Part shown: positions 51,401 to 60,730 of the stretch, piece by piece | How positions within the stretch are numbered: the first letter of the stretch is position 1 | How the letters are laid out: each line of letters begins with the position of its first letter | NCBI RefSeq assembly: GCF_001598335.1 | Contig: NZ_BCYT01000002.1 | Span: 124,001 to 188,000 of the forward strand | Length of the DNA: 64,000 nucleotides | Reading direction: 5' to 3' | Origin: Sphingobium abikonense NBRC 16140 | GTDB taxonomy: Bacteria; Pseudomonadota; Alphaproteobacteria; Sphingomonadales; Sphingomonadaceae | Notes under the pieces: generated by a model | What the model saw: only the letters and a program-made list of their open reading frames with translations | The model's database searches: none | What the model was told of the DNA's origin: nothing | Translations under genes and position numbers: made by a program

Positions 51401-51821
51401 CGGGATTATAGGCGATATTGTTGACGTTATAGACGCTGAGCGATGTGTTGGTGCGATAGCCGTTCGAAATCCAGTCGATCAGGCCCGGACGGGCGTCATT
51501 CTGGAAGGCGAAGGCCACGGGCACGCCGCCATTGACCGTGCTGTAATCGGGCGTCGTCAGGTCGTTCACGCAGTGGGCCGCGAAGATCACGGTCCGCGGA
51601 TTGATCAGCGTGCCAGTGCACACAAATCCGTCGTCGCGATACATGATGCCAACGCCGTTCACGTCGCTGCCGTCGACAATGTCGTCCGGAGTCAAATTGT
51701 CGTTCGGTACGACCGCCTGTGCGGCAGGTGCGATGCTCAGCGCTGCGGCAGCGACGGAGGCAAAGAGGCTGGAACGACCGGCGCGCGCCAGCATTCCCGC
51801 CCCATTCTTACGAATGTGCAT
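48480..51821 (-). CDS. Autotransporter with trypsin-like serine protease passenger
   Basis: 1113 residues from the ATG at 51821, preceded by GGGGAG. A long signal peptide ends near AAQA (residue 36). The passenger begins with an S1-type protease: catalytic His83 (IFAAHC), probable Asp154 (GDVAMATLD) and Ser282 (GGDSGGPL). A beta-helical passenger region with repeats such as NVDGALNSTGDYFLLSGLLSGSGTV follows. The last ~270 residues form an autotransporter beta-barrel ending in the expected aromatic residue (ASLKFRF). It is secreted by type V secretion; the target is unknown and host-cell damage cannot be inferred. Confidence 0.93.
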   Translation of the reverse strand: MHIRKNGAGMLARAGRSSLFASVAAAALSIAPAAQAVVPNDNLTPDDIVDGSDVNGVGIMYRDDGFVCTGTLINPRTVIFAAHCVNDLTTPDYSTVNGGVPVAFAFQNDARPGLIDWISNGYRTNTSLSVYNVNNIAYNPDSLDPPALSFLYGDVAMATLDTPAADVPTWTMLFSALPAPDAISETTGTGYHVTITGYGRTGSGTTGNSGGIDFRRKTAENFLGMLGSLDDVDSFLFGSAGGYTQNLYQTDFDDPDRENPFDFNAFKDDALPNEGNTAGGDSGGPLILDQTFNEKTILGVLSGGSRYFFDQPESSYGGTSFYQPLYLFWDWIAENNPYRYATAKAGDGKWSDADHWVTALDPNYRIIDSNGSLVNGVPTSPGAGAFGQDDAQKFGQLCYQPTDGSDNVCYDVGTDTLIVNGEPVTDETQAVASTGGKTVSNNKGKVEIAERSPTAANASLDTTAQPQAEGDVTATALPDATLANGLPGASGFVPNNIDPVASEGVIGRYYDVTLSAAGTTTLDTDVTIDRFTISGTEAALDITSEGSLTSEMDVAHLAGRVNVDGALNSTGDYFLLSGLLSGSGTVRTPFLTNVMGTIAPGGVGTVGTLTVEGNAILTSGSTLHIDIGPNGTSDVLAVKTSEAGDDGVASVGGRVAIGATSGTRPRYGDSYTFVTAEGGVEGSFEQPAQLTAILKPVLSYSDNAVSMRIDAGLYADVVNGASVTQTSFGQLLDQNRSLYANYANLYGEADLLSVEGIQATLEAMAPRTETLKTSMSEVLNDNMARFYRDRLTKLDGGAMGGTLTMTGQPMQLAAASLNNIDLGMDQGGNESVTREGVLPDDMSAFLAGGYIDGKAQPMRSIMPMGRDTFDGWYAALGVEKAFGDNGVVGLSASFSELKGNTAASDWGRARLYQGTVYGAFDLGGLKLDAVGSAGTMATRSRRSFSVGTTPYTLYGSDQELALSGEIGLSKALGTDAFSIVPRAALRGAYISSGNLAEYGGDAALVIQRKAIQSAQGRLGATVKADRGGFRPYLTANYVHEFRDQPAFLQANLIGGTGPLAPFALGGQDKNWAEIGGGLTVTTGNVDISLSADTTAWRSDVEYQSYRASLKFRF

Positions 51822-52142
51822 GATAAACTCCCCATAGACCGGGGGCAAAGCTAACCAACGGAATTGGCGAACACAATTGGCGGGGAAAATAAAGTTTATG
51901 CCTGTCGTAAATTAGTCACTATGCTGCCGATCAACTTGCATCGGGACTGGTCGCCTCTGTGCCGCTGGTCCATCTCGTCTGTCTTTCGCCTATCACATCT
52001 TTGCCCTGCCTACGTTGCTGACTGTTACGCGCACGTTCCGCCCATCTGGTCCTGCCTTGCGTATCGCGGCTCTTCTGCTTAAGCATGAAGACAAGTTCCG
52101 ATCCCAAACGGGGTCGGCGATACAGAAGAAGCGAGTTACGGC
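51822..52142. promoter_or_regulatory. Divergent autotransporter / phosphatase intergenic region
   Basis: 321 bases between two divergent starts, with an AT-rich stretch around 51880-51930 that is a likely promoter location for the autotransporter. No RNA gene or repeat was seen; small plus-strand frames lack family features. Confidence 0.4.
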
Positions 52143-53261
52143 ATGGTGCAGCAGAGCCGCCCATCGCCGCAGAGTTCCGGCCCGTCCGGCGGTTATGTGG
52201 GCAAGCATGCCCGCTCCGGATCGGGCAATGGGAGCAAGGCTGCGGCCATTCCTCCCCCGGCAAAGCAGCGGGGCTTTTCGTCCGCGGGCGCGCGTGACCG
52301 GCGATCCTATGCCGCCATTGATCTGGGCACCAATAACTGCCGGCTGCTGATCGCCAAGCCATCGGCTGACGGGTTCATCGTCGTCGATGCCTTTTCACGC
52401 ATTGTCCGGCTGGGCGAGGGATTGGCGTCGTCGGGACGGATCAGCGACGCGGCAATCGACCGCGCCATCGCGGCCCTGTCCGTGTGCGCGGACAAGCTGC
52501 GCCGTCGCCATGTGACGCTTGCGCGATCGGTCGCGACCGAAGCCTGTCGCCGCGCATCCAACGGATCGGAATTCATCCAGCGCGTCTATCGCGAAACCGG
52601 CATCGCACTCGACATCATCAGCGCGCAGGAAGAGGCGCGACTGGCGGTGCTGGGTTGTCATGCCTTGTTGGAGCCGGGCGACGGGCCGGCGCTAATTTTC
52701 GACATTGGCGGCGGCTCCACCGAACTGGTGCTGGTTGACGCGCATGGTGACGGCGCGCCGCACATCGTCGATTGGGTGAGCGCGCCCTGGGGCGTCGTGT
52801 CGCTGACCGAAAGCGAGGCATTCGATCATGACGATCCGGCCGAGCGGCTGGCCGCCTATGGCCGTATGCGTGCCCGCGTGTCGGAGGCGTTCCTGCCGCT
52901 CGCGCGCCGCCTGCCGCGAGACGCGCATGGCATCCGCCTGCTCGGCACATCGGGCACGGTGACGACGCTGGCCAGCCTGCACCTCAACCTGCCGCGCTAC
53001 GACCGCCAGGTGATCGACGGGTTGATCGTGCCGTGCGACGCGATGCGCGCCATTTCGGACCGGCTTTCGGGCATGGCGCTGGCCGAGCGGCAGCAGCTTC
53101 CGTGCATCGGCACCGAACGGGCCGACCTGGTCGTCGCGGGATGCGCGATATTGGAATCGATCCTTGACATCTGGCCGGCGGAGCGGCTGGGCGTCGCCGA
53201 TCGGGGCATTCGCGAAGGCATTTTGCGCGGCCTGATGGATCGCGACGGGAGGGCGATGTGA
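52143..53261 (+). CDS. Ppx/GppA-family phosphatase
   Basis: 372 residues. The first ~50 residues are a low-complexity extension; the ASKHA-fold core starts at YAAIDLGTNNCRLLIA (phosphate 1 motif). FDIGGGSTELVLVD is the phosphate 2 motif, and LLGTSGTVTTLASL and GCAILESILDIW follow. Ppx/GppA enzymes hydrolyse polyphosphate or pppGpp; which is used here cannot be told. Shorter in-frame starts near residue 54 are possible. The stop overlaps rlmE as GTGA. Confidence 0.9.
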   Translation: MVQQSRPSPQSSGPSGGYVGKHARSGSGNGSKAAAIPPPAKQRGFSSAGARDRRSYAAIDLGTNNCRLLIAKPSADGFIVVDAFSRIVRLGEGLASSGRISDAAIDRAIAALSVCADKLRRRHVTLARSVATEACRRASNGSEFIQRVYRETGIALDIISAQEEARLAVLGCHALLEPGDGPALIFDIGGGSTELVLVDAHGDGAPHIVDWVSAPWGVVSLTESEAFDHDDPAERLAAYGRMRARVSEAFLPLARRLPRDAHGIRLLGTSGTVTTLASLHLNLPRYDRQVIDGLIVPCDAMRAISDRLSGMALAERQQLPCIGTERADLVVAGCAILESILDIWPAERLGVADRGIREGILRGLMDRDGRAM

Positions 53262-53932
53262 GAGGTGCGGGCGCAGGCAAGGTTCGCGTCAAGACCGCGA
53301 AAGGCCGCACCGCGCAGTCGGTGCGCTGGCTCGAACGGCATCTGAACGACCCCTATGTCAAGAAGGCGAAGGCTGAGGGCTGGCGCAGCCGCGCCGCCTT
53401 CAAACTCATCGAACTCGACGAGAAATTCCATTTCGTGAAGGGATCGCGCGCGGTCGTGGACCTGGGCGTGGCGCCGGGCGGCTGGGCGCAGGTGGTGCGC
53501 AAGATGGCGCCCAAGGCGGCAGTGGTGGGCATAGACCTGCTGCCGACCGATCCCATTGCCGGCGTCACCCTGTTCGAAATGGATTTCATGGACGAAAAGG
53601 CGCCAGACCTGCTGCGCAAGGCGCTGGGGCAAGAGCCGGACCTTGTCATTTCGGACATGGCGGCCAACACCGTCGGCCATGCCCAGACCGATCATCTGCG
53701 CACTATGGGCCTGGTCGAGGCGGCGGCGCAATTCGCGGTCGAAAATCTGCGCAAGGGCGGCACTTTTGTTGCCAAGGTGTTTGCCGGCGGCACGGATGCC
53801 GAACTGCTGGCGGTGCTGAAAAGACATTTCACGACCATCAAGCACGCCAAGCCGCCGGCCAGCCGCAAGGGCAGCGTCGAATGGTATGTCGTGGCGCAAG
53901 GGTTCAAGGGCAGGGCGGACGATCCGGCCTGA
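53258..53932 (+). CDS. rlmE: 23S rRNA 2'-O-methyltransferase RlmE (FtsJ)
   Basis: 224 residues, starting at a GTG that overlaps the upstream stop. RlmE methylates U2552 of 23S rRNA late in 50S assembly. The K-D-K-E catalytic tetrad is visible: lysine in SRAAFKLIELD, aspartate in DLVISDMAAN, lysine in GTFVAKVFAGG, glutamate in GSVEWYVV. The SAM motif VVDLGVAPGGWAQV lies near residue 67. It is the second gene of an operon that continues toward the comM-like gene. Confidence 0.95.
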   Translation: MRGAGAGKVRVKTAKGRTAQSVRWLERHLNDPYVKKAKAEGWRSRAAFKLIELDEKFHFVKGSRAVVDLGVAPGGWAQVVRKMAPKAAVVGIDLLPTDPIAGVTLFEMDFMDEKAPDLLRKALGQEPDLVISDMAANTVGHAQTDHLRTMGLVEAAAQFAVENLRKGGTFVAKVFAGGTDAELLAVLKRHFTTIKHAKPPASRKGSVEWYVVAQGFKGRADDPA

Positions 53933-53954
53933 ACGGCTGGACCAAGGGGGGCAT

Positions 53955-55463
53955 TTGGTCGCAACGGTTTCGACGGTCGCCTATCTGGGGCTGGAGGCGC
54001 GCGCCGTGGAGGTGCAGTGCCAGCTGGTCCCCGGCCTGCCTAATTTCATCCTTGTTGGCCTGCCCGACAAGGCGGTTGCCGAAAGCCGCGAGCGGGTGCG
54101 CAACGCCATCGCCGCGATCGGCCTGTCGCTGCCGCCCAAGCGGATCACGGTGAACCTGTCGCCTGCCGATCTGCCCAAGGAAGGATCGCATTTCGACCTG
54201 CCGATCGCGCTGGCTTTGCTGGGGGCGATGGGCGTCATCGATGCCGAGACGCTGTCGGGCTATGTCGTGGTGGGCGAATTGGGGCTGGACGGGCGGACCG
54301 CGCCGTCGCCCGGTGTGCTGCTGGCGGCGCTGCATGCCGGTGGGCAGGATATGGGGCTGGTCTGCCCCGCCGCGCAGGGGGCGGAGGCGGCTTGGGCCGG
54401 GCAGGTGGAAGTCGTCGCCACGCCCGACCTTTTAAGCCTGCTCAATCATTTCAAGGGCACGGCCGCGCTGTCGCCGCCGCAGCCGGGGATTATCGAATCG
54501 CCGCTGCGCACCGCCGACCTCCGCCAAGTGAAGGGACAGGAAGTCGCCAAGCGCGCGCTGGAAATCGCGGCGGCGGGCGGGCACAACCTGTTGATGGTCG
54601 GGCCGCCGGGTGCGGGCAAATCGCTGATGGCCAGTTGCCTGCCCGGCATTTTGCCGGACATGACCCCGTCGGAGGCGCTGGAAAGCTCCATGGTGGCCAG
54701 CGTCGCAGGAACGCTGGAAGGCGGCCGGATCAGCCGCGCGCGCCCCTTCCGCAATCCGCATCACAGCGCGTCGATGGCCGCATTGGTCGGTGGCGGGCTG
54801 AAAGCGCGACCGGGCGAGGTCAGCATGGCGCATCTGGGCGTGCTGTTCCTCGACGAATTGCCTGAATTTCAGCGGGCCGTGCTGGATTCGCTGCGCCAGC
54901 CGCTGGAAACGGGCGAGGTCACGGTGGCGCGCGCCAATGCGCATGTGACTTTTCCGGCGAGGGTGCAACTGATCGCGGCGATGAATCCCTGCCGCTGCGG
55001 CCATCTGGGCGATCCGGCGCTCGCCTGTTCCCGCGCGCCGCGCTGTGCGGCTGATTATCAGGCCAAGGTGTCGGGGCCGCTGCTCGACCGCATCGACCTG
55101 CATGTGGAAGTGCAGGCGGTGACCGCTGCCGATCTGGTGTTGCCCCCGCCGGCGGAGGGGTCTGCCGAAGTGGCGGGCCGGGTCGCGGCGGCGCGCGCGG
55201 CGCAGACGGCCCGCTATGGCGGGACGTCGACGCGGACCAATGCCGAAGTCGATGGGGAACGGCTGGAAGAAGTGGCCGGGCCGGACGAGGCGGGGCGACA
55301 GCTGCTGGCCCAGGCGGCTGCCGCCATGAAGTTGTCCGCGCGCGGCTACACCCGGGTGTTGCGCGTCGCGCGCACTATCGCGGACCTGGCTGGCGCCGAG
55401 CGGGTCGGGCGCGCCCATATTGCCGAAGCCTTGAGTTATCGCCGCCGTGCGCCGGTGAACTAA
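53955..55463 (+). CDS. comM: YifB/ComM family Mg-chelatase-like AAA+ ATPase
   Basis: 502 residues from a TTG at 53955, placed 4 nt after a strong AAGGGGGG ribosome site; an earlier in-frame start would overlap rlmE and has no similarity. An N-terminal Lon-protease-like S16 domain (GLPDKAVAESRERVRNAIAA, SPADLPKEGSHFDLPIAL) is followed by the AAA+ core with Walker A GPPGAGKS, Walker B LGVLFLDELPEF and a Mg-chelatase C-terminal domain. ComM is a hexameric helicase promoting branch migration in natural transformation; the role in this organism is inferred. Confidence 0.92.
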   Translation: MVATVSTVAYLGLEARAVEVQCQLVPGLPNFILVGLPDKAVAESRERVRNAIAAIGLSLPPKRITVNLSPADLPKEGSHFDLPIALALLGAMGVIDAETLSGYVVVGELGLDGRTAPSPGVLLAALHAGGQDMGLVCPAAQGAEAAWAGQVEVVATPDLLSLLNHFKGTAALSPPQPGIIESPLRTADLRQVKGQEVAKRALEIAAAGGHNLLMVGPPGAGKSLMASCLPGILPDMTPSEALESSMVASVAGTLEGGRISRARPFRNPHHSASMAALVGGGLKARPGEVSMAHLGVLFLDELPEFQRAVLDSLRQPLETGEVTVARANAHVTFPARVQLIAAMNPCRCGHLGDPALACSRAPRCAADYQAKVSGPLLDRIDLHVEVQAVTAADLVLPPPAEGSAEVAGRVAAARAAQTARYGGTSTRTNAEVDGERLEEVAGPDEAGRQLLAQAAAAMKLSARGYTRVLRVARTIADLAGAERVGRAHIAEALSYRRRAPVN

Positions 55464-55496
55464 GTCCGGGCCGCGCGGCAGAGCGGACGCTGACGC

Positions 55497-55919
55497 CTAT
55501 TCCGCCGCTTCGTTCGCCAGCAGCTTTATCTCGGTCGGCGCGTCGCTCGCCTTCGGGCTGAAGCGCCCTTCGATCCTGCTGCCCGGCTCGATCGTGATGC
55601 GCTCATAGGTGACGTCGCCGGTAATCCGGGCGCTGCTTTCCACCACCAGCTCCCCGGCCGCGATGGACCCGTCGACGAGCCCCGCCAGCCGCGCGCTCTG
55701 CGCGGTGACATGGCCAATGATGCGGCTGTCGGGTCCCTGCACCAGAGCGGCGCACCGGATATCGCCCTCCACCATTCCGTCGACATGCAGGTCGACGCTG
55801 GCCGAAATGTCGCCAGTGATGGTGACGTCGCCCCCGATGAGCGAGAAGGGGATGGCTTTACCCCCGGTCGCCGACATCGGCGAAGCGGGCCTTGGCGATT
55901 TGCTGGACTTTGAGAACAT
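55497..55919 (-). CDS. Bactofilin family cytoskeletal protein
   Basis: 140 residues from the ATG at 55919. The DUF583/bactofilin beta-helix occupies residues ~22-115, with regular hexad-like repeats (SLIGGDVTITGDISASVDLH, VDGMVEGDIRCAALV, RITGDVTYERITI). Bactofilins polymerise without nucleotides into filaments that place cell-wall enzymes. The gene overlaps the preceding M23 peptidase gene by 62 nt, an arrangement known for functionally paired bactofilin and M23 endopeptidase genes. Confidence 0.92.
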   Translation of the reverse strand: MFSKSSKSPRPASPMSATGGKAIPFSLIGGDVTITGDISASVDLHVDGMVEGDIRCAALVQGPDSRIIGHVTAQSARLAGLVDGSIAAGELVVESSARITGDVTYERITIEPGSRIEGRFSPKASDAPTEIKLLANEAAE

Positions 55920-57036
55920 CTTTGCGAGCCTCCAGGAAGCGGCGCGGGTTGATGGCCTGGCCGTTGAGACGGACCTCGAAATGCAGATGCGGGCCGGTCG
56001 AACGGCCGGTCGATCCCATGCGACCGATCGTCTCGCCGCGCGAAACCTTCTCGCCGACATGCGCGGCAAAGCCCGACAGATGCGCGTAGCGGGTCATGAT
56101 GCCATTGCCATGCGTCACTTCCACGACATTGCCATAGCCGCTGCGCTGGCCGACGAAGCTGACCTTGCCATCGGCGGCTGCATTTATGGGCTGGCCGCGG
56201 TGGCCGGGGAAATCCAGTCCGGCGTGAAAGGCGGCGTGACCGTTGAACGGGTCGCGGCGATAGCCGTAGGAACTGGACAGCATCGGCGTGCTGGTGGGCT
56301 GGCCCGATGGGATGGACAGCAGGCTGCGTTCCAGAAACTCCATCCGCGCCATTGCGTCGGCCAGGTCTTCCAGCTCCCCGGTCAGCGCCTTTTCATCGCC
56401 GCTCCACGGCACGAACGGACCGCCCTGCGCGCGGGCCGCGCTGCGCGCCAGCTTGTCGGGATCGAGGCCGAAGCTGCGAATCGCGGCGGCAGCCCGTTCG
56501 GCCCGGCGTTCCACGGCGCCCGTCAGCAACAGGGCAAAGCGCCGCTGCCGATCCTCAAGGCGCATCAGGGGCGCGGCTTCCGGTCCCAGGCTGACCTTCG
56601 TGGCTTGCGCGGACTTGTCATCCGGCACGTCCTTGCCCAGCAGATCCTCGCCGGCCTTGTCGTCTTCACCGCCGAAATGCGCGCGGTAGAGTTCATCCAT
56701 GAAATCCTGACGCGCGTCCAGGTCCTGCGCCAGTTGATCGACCGATTTGCGATAGTCCGCGACCTTGCCGGCGGCCTTGGCGACCGACTGGCCCTTCGCC
56801 GCGAGCGCGGCGCGCTCCTGCTTGAGCGCCATGCCGTCGATGGCCATGGTGACGGTCACGCCGCCCCAGCCAAGCAGAATGGCGGCCGCACCGCCCAGCG
56901 TCAGAAGCTGCGCGCGGCGGCTGATACGGATGAATTTGACTTGTCCGCCCGAACGCAAAAAAATTTCGCGCTCCGGGCAAAGCGCATTCCACCATGCGCG
57001 GAGGGCAACGACCCTCTGGCTATTCCACTGCAACAA
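55858..57036 (-). CDS. M23-family (LytM) cell-wall metallopeptidase
   Basis: About 392 residues. A membrane-spanning helix (QLLTLGGAAAILLGWGGVTVTMAI) near residue 50 anchors the protein, followed by a coiled coil (ALKQERAALAAKGQSVAKAAG). The C-terminal M23 domain has zinc motifs FHAGLDFPG and HLHFEV, plus the YGNVVEVTHGNGIMTRYAHL segment, so the endopeptidase should be active. No ATG fits the conserved N-terminus (NSQRVVALRAWWNAL); TTG codons at 57036 and 57033 are the most plausible starts, so the start is uncertain. It precedes and overlaps the bactofilin gene. Confidence 0.85.
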   Translation of the reverse strand: MLQWNSQRVVALRAWWNALCPEREIFLRSGGQVKFIRISRRAQLLTLGGAAAILLGWGGVTVTMAIDGMALKQERAALAAKGQSVAKAAGKVADYRKSVDQLAQDLDARQDFMDELYRAHFGGEDDKAGEDLLGKDVPDDKSAQATKVSLGPEAAPLMRLEDRQRRFALLLTGAVERRAERAAAAIRSFGLDPDKLARSAARAQGGPFVPWSGDEKALTGELEDLADAMARMEFLERSLLSIPSGQPTSTPMLSSSYGYRRDPFNGHAAFHAGLDFPGHRGQPINAAADGKVSFVGQRSGYGNVVEVTHGNGIMTRYAHLSGFAAHVGEKVSRGETIGRMGSTGRSTGPHLHFEVRLNGQAINPRRFLEARKDVLKVQQIAKARFADVGDRG

Positions 57037-57481
57037 TGACGACCCCGTGCTCTTTTCGAGTCGGGCCGGTAGCAAAGAGCGGTCGGAGTCGCGAATCCAG
57101 CCTGCCTTACGCGGGGTGAGACGAACTGTTGGCGCGACAAAATGATGTTTCCGGCATTTTGTTCCATCTCGAGGAAATAAATATTGGCTGGAATAGCGGT
57201 GGAGCCGGGCGAGCCTGTGTCCTCAGCGGAGGGCCTTGGGGCCGGCTTGACCATCCGGGGGGACGCGGCTATAGCGCCGCCTGCCCAGCGGCCTTGCCGT
57301 GCGAAGACTTGTCTCCTCGCGTCATATCGGCTGAGCGACATTAGAGCTGAACATTGCCGGGTGCTCTTGCGGCTCCAGGGGGCTTATGCCCGCCGGGGCC
57401 TTTGCTGTTTGGCGGAATCCTCCGCTTTGCGCACAGGACGCGGGAATGCCGGTAAAGTAACTGAAAAAGGTGAAGGGCTTC
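57037..57481. promoter_or_regulatory. Divergent region before the str operon
   Basis: 445 bases between the M23 gene and rpsL. It must contain the promoter of the str operon. Small hairpins (for example GCGGA-ATCC-TCCGC around 57414-57427) and an AAAGG ribosome site for rpsL near 57463 are visible. No gene was convincing. Confidence 0.45.
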
Positions 57482-57853
57482 ATGCCAACGATCAACCAGC
57501 TGGTCCGCAAGGGCCGCGAACTGCAGAAGGCCAAGTCGAAGGTCCCTGCAATGGAGGCGAATCCGCAGAAGCGCGGCGTTTGCACTCGCGTCTACACGAC
57601 GACCCCGAAGAAGCCCAACTCGGCGCTTCGCAAGGTGGCGAAGGTGCGTCTGGTTAACCAGCGCGAAGTCATCACCTATATTCCGGGTGAAGGTCATAAC
57701 CTTCAGGAGCACTCGGTCGTGCTGATCCGTGGCGGCCGCGTACGCGACCTTCCCGGTGTGCGTTACCATGTGCTGCGCGGCGTTCTGGATACCCAGGGCG
57801 TCAAGGACCGCAAGCAGAGCCGTTCGAAGTACGGCGCGAAGCGTCCGAAGTAA
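57482..57853 (+). CDS. rpsL: 30S ribosomal protein S12
   Basis: 123 residues, the exact size of S12. The conserved [19 protein letters not shown] segment carries the lysine (~43) where streptomycin-resistance changes arise; the wild-type lysine is present. [28 protein letters not shown] is the second conserved block, near position 88. The ATG at 57482 gives [11 protein letters not shown], the universal start; a GTG 12 nt upstream is ignored. S12 sits at the decoding centre. It is the first gene of the str operon, 18 nt before rpsG. Confidence 0.98.
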   Translation: MPTINQLVRKGRELQKAKSKVPAMEANPQKRGVCTRVYTTTPKKPNSALRKVAKVRLVNQREVITYIPGEGHNLQEHSVVLIRGGRVRDLPGVRYHVLRGVLDTQGVKDRKQSRSKYGAKRPK

Positions 57854-57871
57854 GAAGGGGAGACCAGGAAT

Positions 57872-58342
57872 ATGTCACGTCGTCGTCGCCCCGAAAAGCG
57901 CGTTATCCTGCCGGATCCCAAATTCGGTGATATCGTGCTGTCGAAGTTCATGAACAGCATCATGCAGGACGGCAAGAAGGCCGTTGCCGAATCGATCGTC
58001 TATGGCGCTCTCGAAACTGTCGAGGCCCGCGCCAAGAAGGACCCGATCGGCATGTTCCATGATGCGCTGAACAATGTGAAGCCGGGCATCGAGGTCCGCA
58101 GCCGCCGTGTCGGTGGTGCGACCTACCAGGTTCCCGTCGAAGTGCGTCCCGAACGCGCCCAGGCGCTGGCCATCCGCTGGCTGATCACCGCCGCGCGCAA
58201 CCGCAGCGAAACCACGATGGCCGCGCGCCTGTCGGGTGAGCTGCTGGACGCCGCCAACAACCGCGGCAATGCCGTGAAGAAGCGCGAAGACACGCACCGC
58301 ATGGCGGAAGCGAACCGCGCCTTCTCGCACTACCGCTGGTAA
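57872..58342 (+). CDS. rpsG: 30S ribosomal protein S7
   Basis: 156 residues, complete. [10 protein letters not shown], then [25 protein letters not shown], is the conserved N-terminal half, and [49 protein letters not shown] the C-terminal half shortened here to its features: RNA-binding helices and a terminal tryptophan. S7 nucleates assembly of the 30S head and represses the str operon in E. coli. A 159-nt gap with a GC-rich hairpin (near 58345-58375) separates it from fusA. Confidence 0.98.
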   Translation: MSRRRRPEKRVILPDPKFGDIVLSKFMNSIMQDGKKAVAESIVYGALETVEARAKKDPIGMFHDALNNVKPGIEVRSRRVGGATYQVPVEVRPERAQALAIRWLITAARNRSETTMAARLSGELLDAANNRGNAVKKREDTHRMAEANRAFSHYRW

Positions 58343-58501
58343 AGAGGAGGGCGGGCGCCTTCGTGCCCGCTCTTCCATCAGGGTCTTGAACATCGGTCCG
58401 TTCGTCAGGGGTGCTACCCATGGCGGACGGATTGGTTTAGGGGCCTCGCGCAGAACAAACGAATCCCCTCACCGCCGGTGCGCCGGCAACGGAGAAGCAT
58501 C

Positions 58502-60595
58502 ATGGCCCGCAGCCATCCGCTCGAACATTATCGTAATTTCGGTATCATGGCGCATATCGACGCCGGCAAGACCACCACGACCGAGCGCATCCTTTACTAC
58601 ACCGGCAAGTCCTACAAGATCGGCGAAGTCCATGACGGCGCCGCGACCATGGACTGGATGGAGCAGGAGCAGGAACGTGGTATCACCATCACGTCGGCTG
58701 CGACGACCTGCGTGTGGAAGGCGGCTGAGGGCAAGGGCCCCGAACATCGCCTGAACATCATCGACACCCCCGGCCACGTCGACTTCACGATCGAAGTCGA
58801 GCGTTCGCTGCGCGTGCTCGACGGTGCGGTTGCCGCGTTTGACGGCGTTGCCGGCGTGGAGCCGCAGTCGGAAACCGTGTGGCGCCAGGCGGACAAGTAT
58901 AAAGTGCCGCGCATGTGCTTCATCAACAAGCTCGATCGCACCGGCGCTGACTTCTATTACTGCGTGCAGACGATCATCGATCGCCTGGGCGCGACCCCGG
59001 CCGTGCTCTATCTGCCCATCGGCGCGGAAAGCGATTTCAAGGGTCTGGTGGACCTCGTCGAAAACCGCGCGATCATCTGGAAGGATGAGAGCCTGGGCGC
59101 GGAATTCTATTATGAAGACATCCCCGCCGACCTCGCCGACAAGGCTGCCGAATATCGCGAAAAGCTGATCGAACTCGCCGTCGAACAGGATGACGAGGCG
59201 ATGGAAGCCTATCTGGAAGGCAATGAGCCCGACACCGCGACGCTCAAGAAGCTGATCCGCAAGGGCACGCTGGGCCACGCCTTCGTGCCGGTGCTGTGCG
59301 GCAGCGCGTTCAAGAACAAGGGCGTTCAGCCGCTGCTCGACGCCGTCGTCGACTATCTGCCTTCGCCGCTCGACATCGAAGACGTCCAGGGCGTCAAGAT
59401 GGACGGCGAAACGCCCGACAGCCGTCCGACCGCCGACGACGCGCCCTTCTCGGGCCTGGCGTTCAAGATCATGAACGATCCCTTCGTGGGCTCGCTCACC
59501 TTCCTGCGCATCTATTCGGGTACGCTCACCAAGGGCACCTATCTGAACTCGGTGAAGGACAAGAAGGAAAAGATCGGCCGCATGCTGCTGATGCATGCCA
59601 ACAGCCGCGAAGACATCGATACCGCCTATGCCGGTGACATCGTCGCGCTGGCCGGCATGAAGGAAACGACCACGGGTGACACGCTGTGCGCCGAGCGCCA
59701 GCCGATCATTCTTGAGCGCATGGAATTCCCCGAGCCGGTCATCGAACTGTCGGTGGAACCCAAGACCAAGGCCGACCAGGAAAAGATGGGCGTCGCCCTC
59801 AATCGCTTGGCCGCCGAGGATCCGTCCTTCCGCGTGTCGACCGACCATGAATCGGGCCAGACCATCATCAAGGGCATGGGCGAACTTCACCTCGAAATTC
59901 TCGTCGACCGCATGAAGCGTGAGTTCAAGGTCGAGGCGAATGTCGGCGCGCCGCAGGTCGCCTATCGCGAATATCTGAAGAAGCCGGTCGACATCGACTA
60001 CACCCACAAGAAGCAGTCGGGCGGCACCGGCCAGTTCGGCCGCATCAAGGTGAAGCTGACGCCGGGCGAACGCGGCGCGGGCATCATCTTCAAGGACGAG
60101 ATCAAGGGCGGTAATATTCCCAAGGAATATATCCCCGCGATCGAAAAGGGCATGCGCGAAACCGCGGCCACCGGCTCGCTGATCGGTTTCCCGATCATCG
60201 ACTTCGAAATCCTGCTCTATGACGGCGCCTATCACGACGTCGACTCATCGGCGCTGGCGTTCGAAATCACCGGCCGTGCCGCGATGCGCGAAGCGGCGCA
60301 GAAATCGGGCATCACCCTGCTCGAACCGGTCATGAAGGTCGAAGTCGTGACCCCGGAGGAATATCTGGGCGATGTCATCGGCGACATGAACAGCCGTCGC
60401 GGCCAGATCCAGGGCACCGACACCCGCGGCAATGCGCAGGTGGTTGAAGCCATGGTGCCGCTGGCCAATATGTTCGGCTATGTGAACTCGCTGCGTTCCT
60501 TCACCCAGGGCCGTGCGAACTACTCGATGATCTTCTCGCATTATGACGAAGTGCCGCAGAATGTTGCGGACGAGGTCAAGGCGAAGATGGCCTGA
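58502..60595 (+). CDS. fusA: Elongation factor G
   Basis: 697 residues, full-length EF-G. The GTPase has G1 [13 protein letters not shown], the switch [14 protein letters not shown]3 DTPGHVDF and G4 NKLDR. Domains II to V follow, with the domain IV loop region [16 protein letters not shown] drives translocation and, with RRF, ribosome recycling. The ATG at 58502 is used because it gives the standard [16 protein letters not shown] beginning; the frame extends a little upstream. Third gene of the str operon. Confidence 0.98.
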   Translation: MARSHPLEHYRNFGIMAHIDAGKTTTTERILYYTGKSYKIGEVHDGAATMDWMEQEQERGITITSAATTCVWKAAEGKGPEHRLNIIDTPGHVDFTIEVERSLRVLDGAVAAFDGVAGVEPQSETVWRQADKYKVPRMCFINKLDRTGADFYYCVQTIIDRLGATPAVLYLPIGAESDFKGLVDLVENRAIIWKDESLGAEFYYEDIPADLADKAAEYREKLIELAVEQDDEAMEAYLEGNEPDTATLKKLIRKGTLGHAFVPVLCGSAFKNKGVQPLLDAVVDYLPSPLDIEDVQGVKMDGETPDSRPTADDAPFSGLAFKIMNDPFVGSLTFLRIYSGTLTKGTYLNSVKDKKEKIGRMLLMHANSREDIDTAYAGDIVALAGMKETTTGDTLCAERQPIILERMEFPEPVIELSVEPKTKADQEKMGVALNRLAAEDPSFRVSTDHESGQTIIKGMGELHLEILVDRMKREFKVEANVGAPQVAYREYLKKPVDIDYTHKKQSGGTGQFGRIKVKLTPGERGAGIIFKDEIKGGNIPKEYIPAIEKGMRETAATGSLIGFPIIDFEILLYDGAYHDVDSSALAFEITGRAAMREAAQKSGITLLEPVMKVEVVTPEEYLGDVIGDMNSRRGQIQGTDTRGNAQVVEAMVPLANMFGYVNSLRSFTQGRANYSMIFSHYDEVPQNVADEVKAKMA

Positions 60596-60610
60596 GGGTA
60601 ATCCCGGGGC

Positions 60611-60628
60611 GACCCGTGCAAACGGGTC
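60611..60628 (+). terminator. Small hairpin between fusA and tuf
   Basis: GACCCGT (60611-60617) pairs with ACGGGTC (60622-60628) over a GCAA tetraloop of the stable GNRA class. Only GGTTTGGGG follows, so it is a weak terminator or processing/attenuation site rather than a full stop. Confidence 0.45.
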
Positions 60629-60730
60629 GGTTTGGGGCTGGTAATCTGTAAATTTGCTGCTATGGACGCGCCTTCGCGAGGCGCGGCCGAGCGGTCTGAC
60701 CAAGCTGATTTGATTAGAAGGTAGGAAAAA

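Noticed and set aside
49950..51854. Plus-strand frame of 634 codons opposite the autotransporter
   Set aside because: The minus strand encodes a complete signal peptide, protease triad and barrel. The opposite frame has no recognisable motif.
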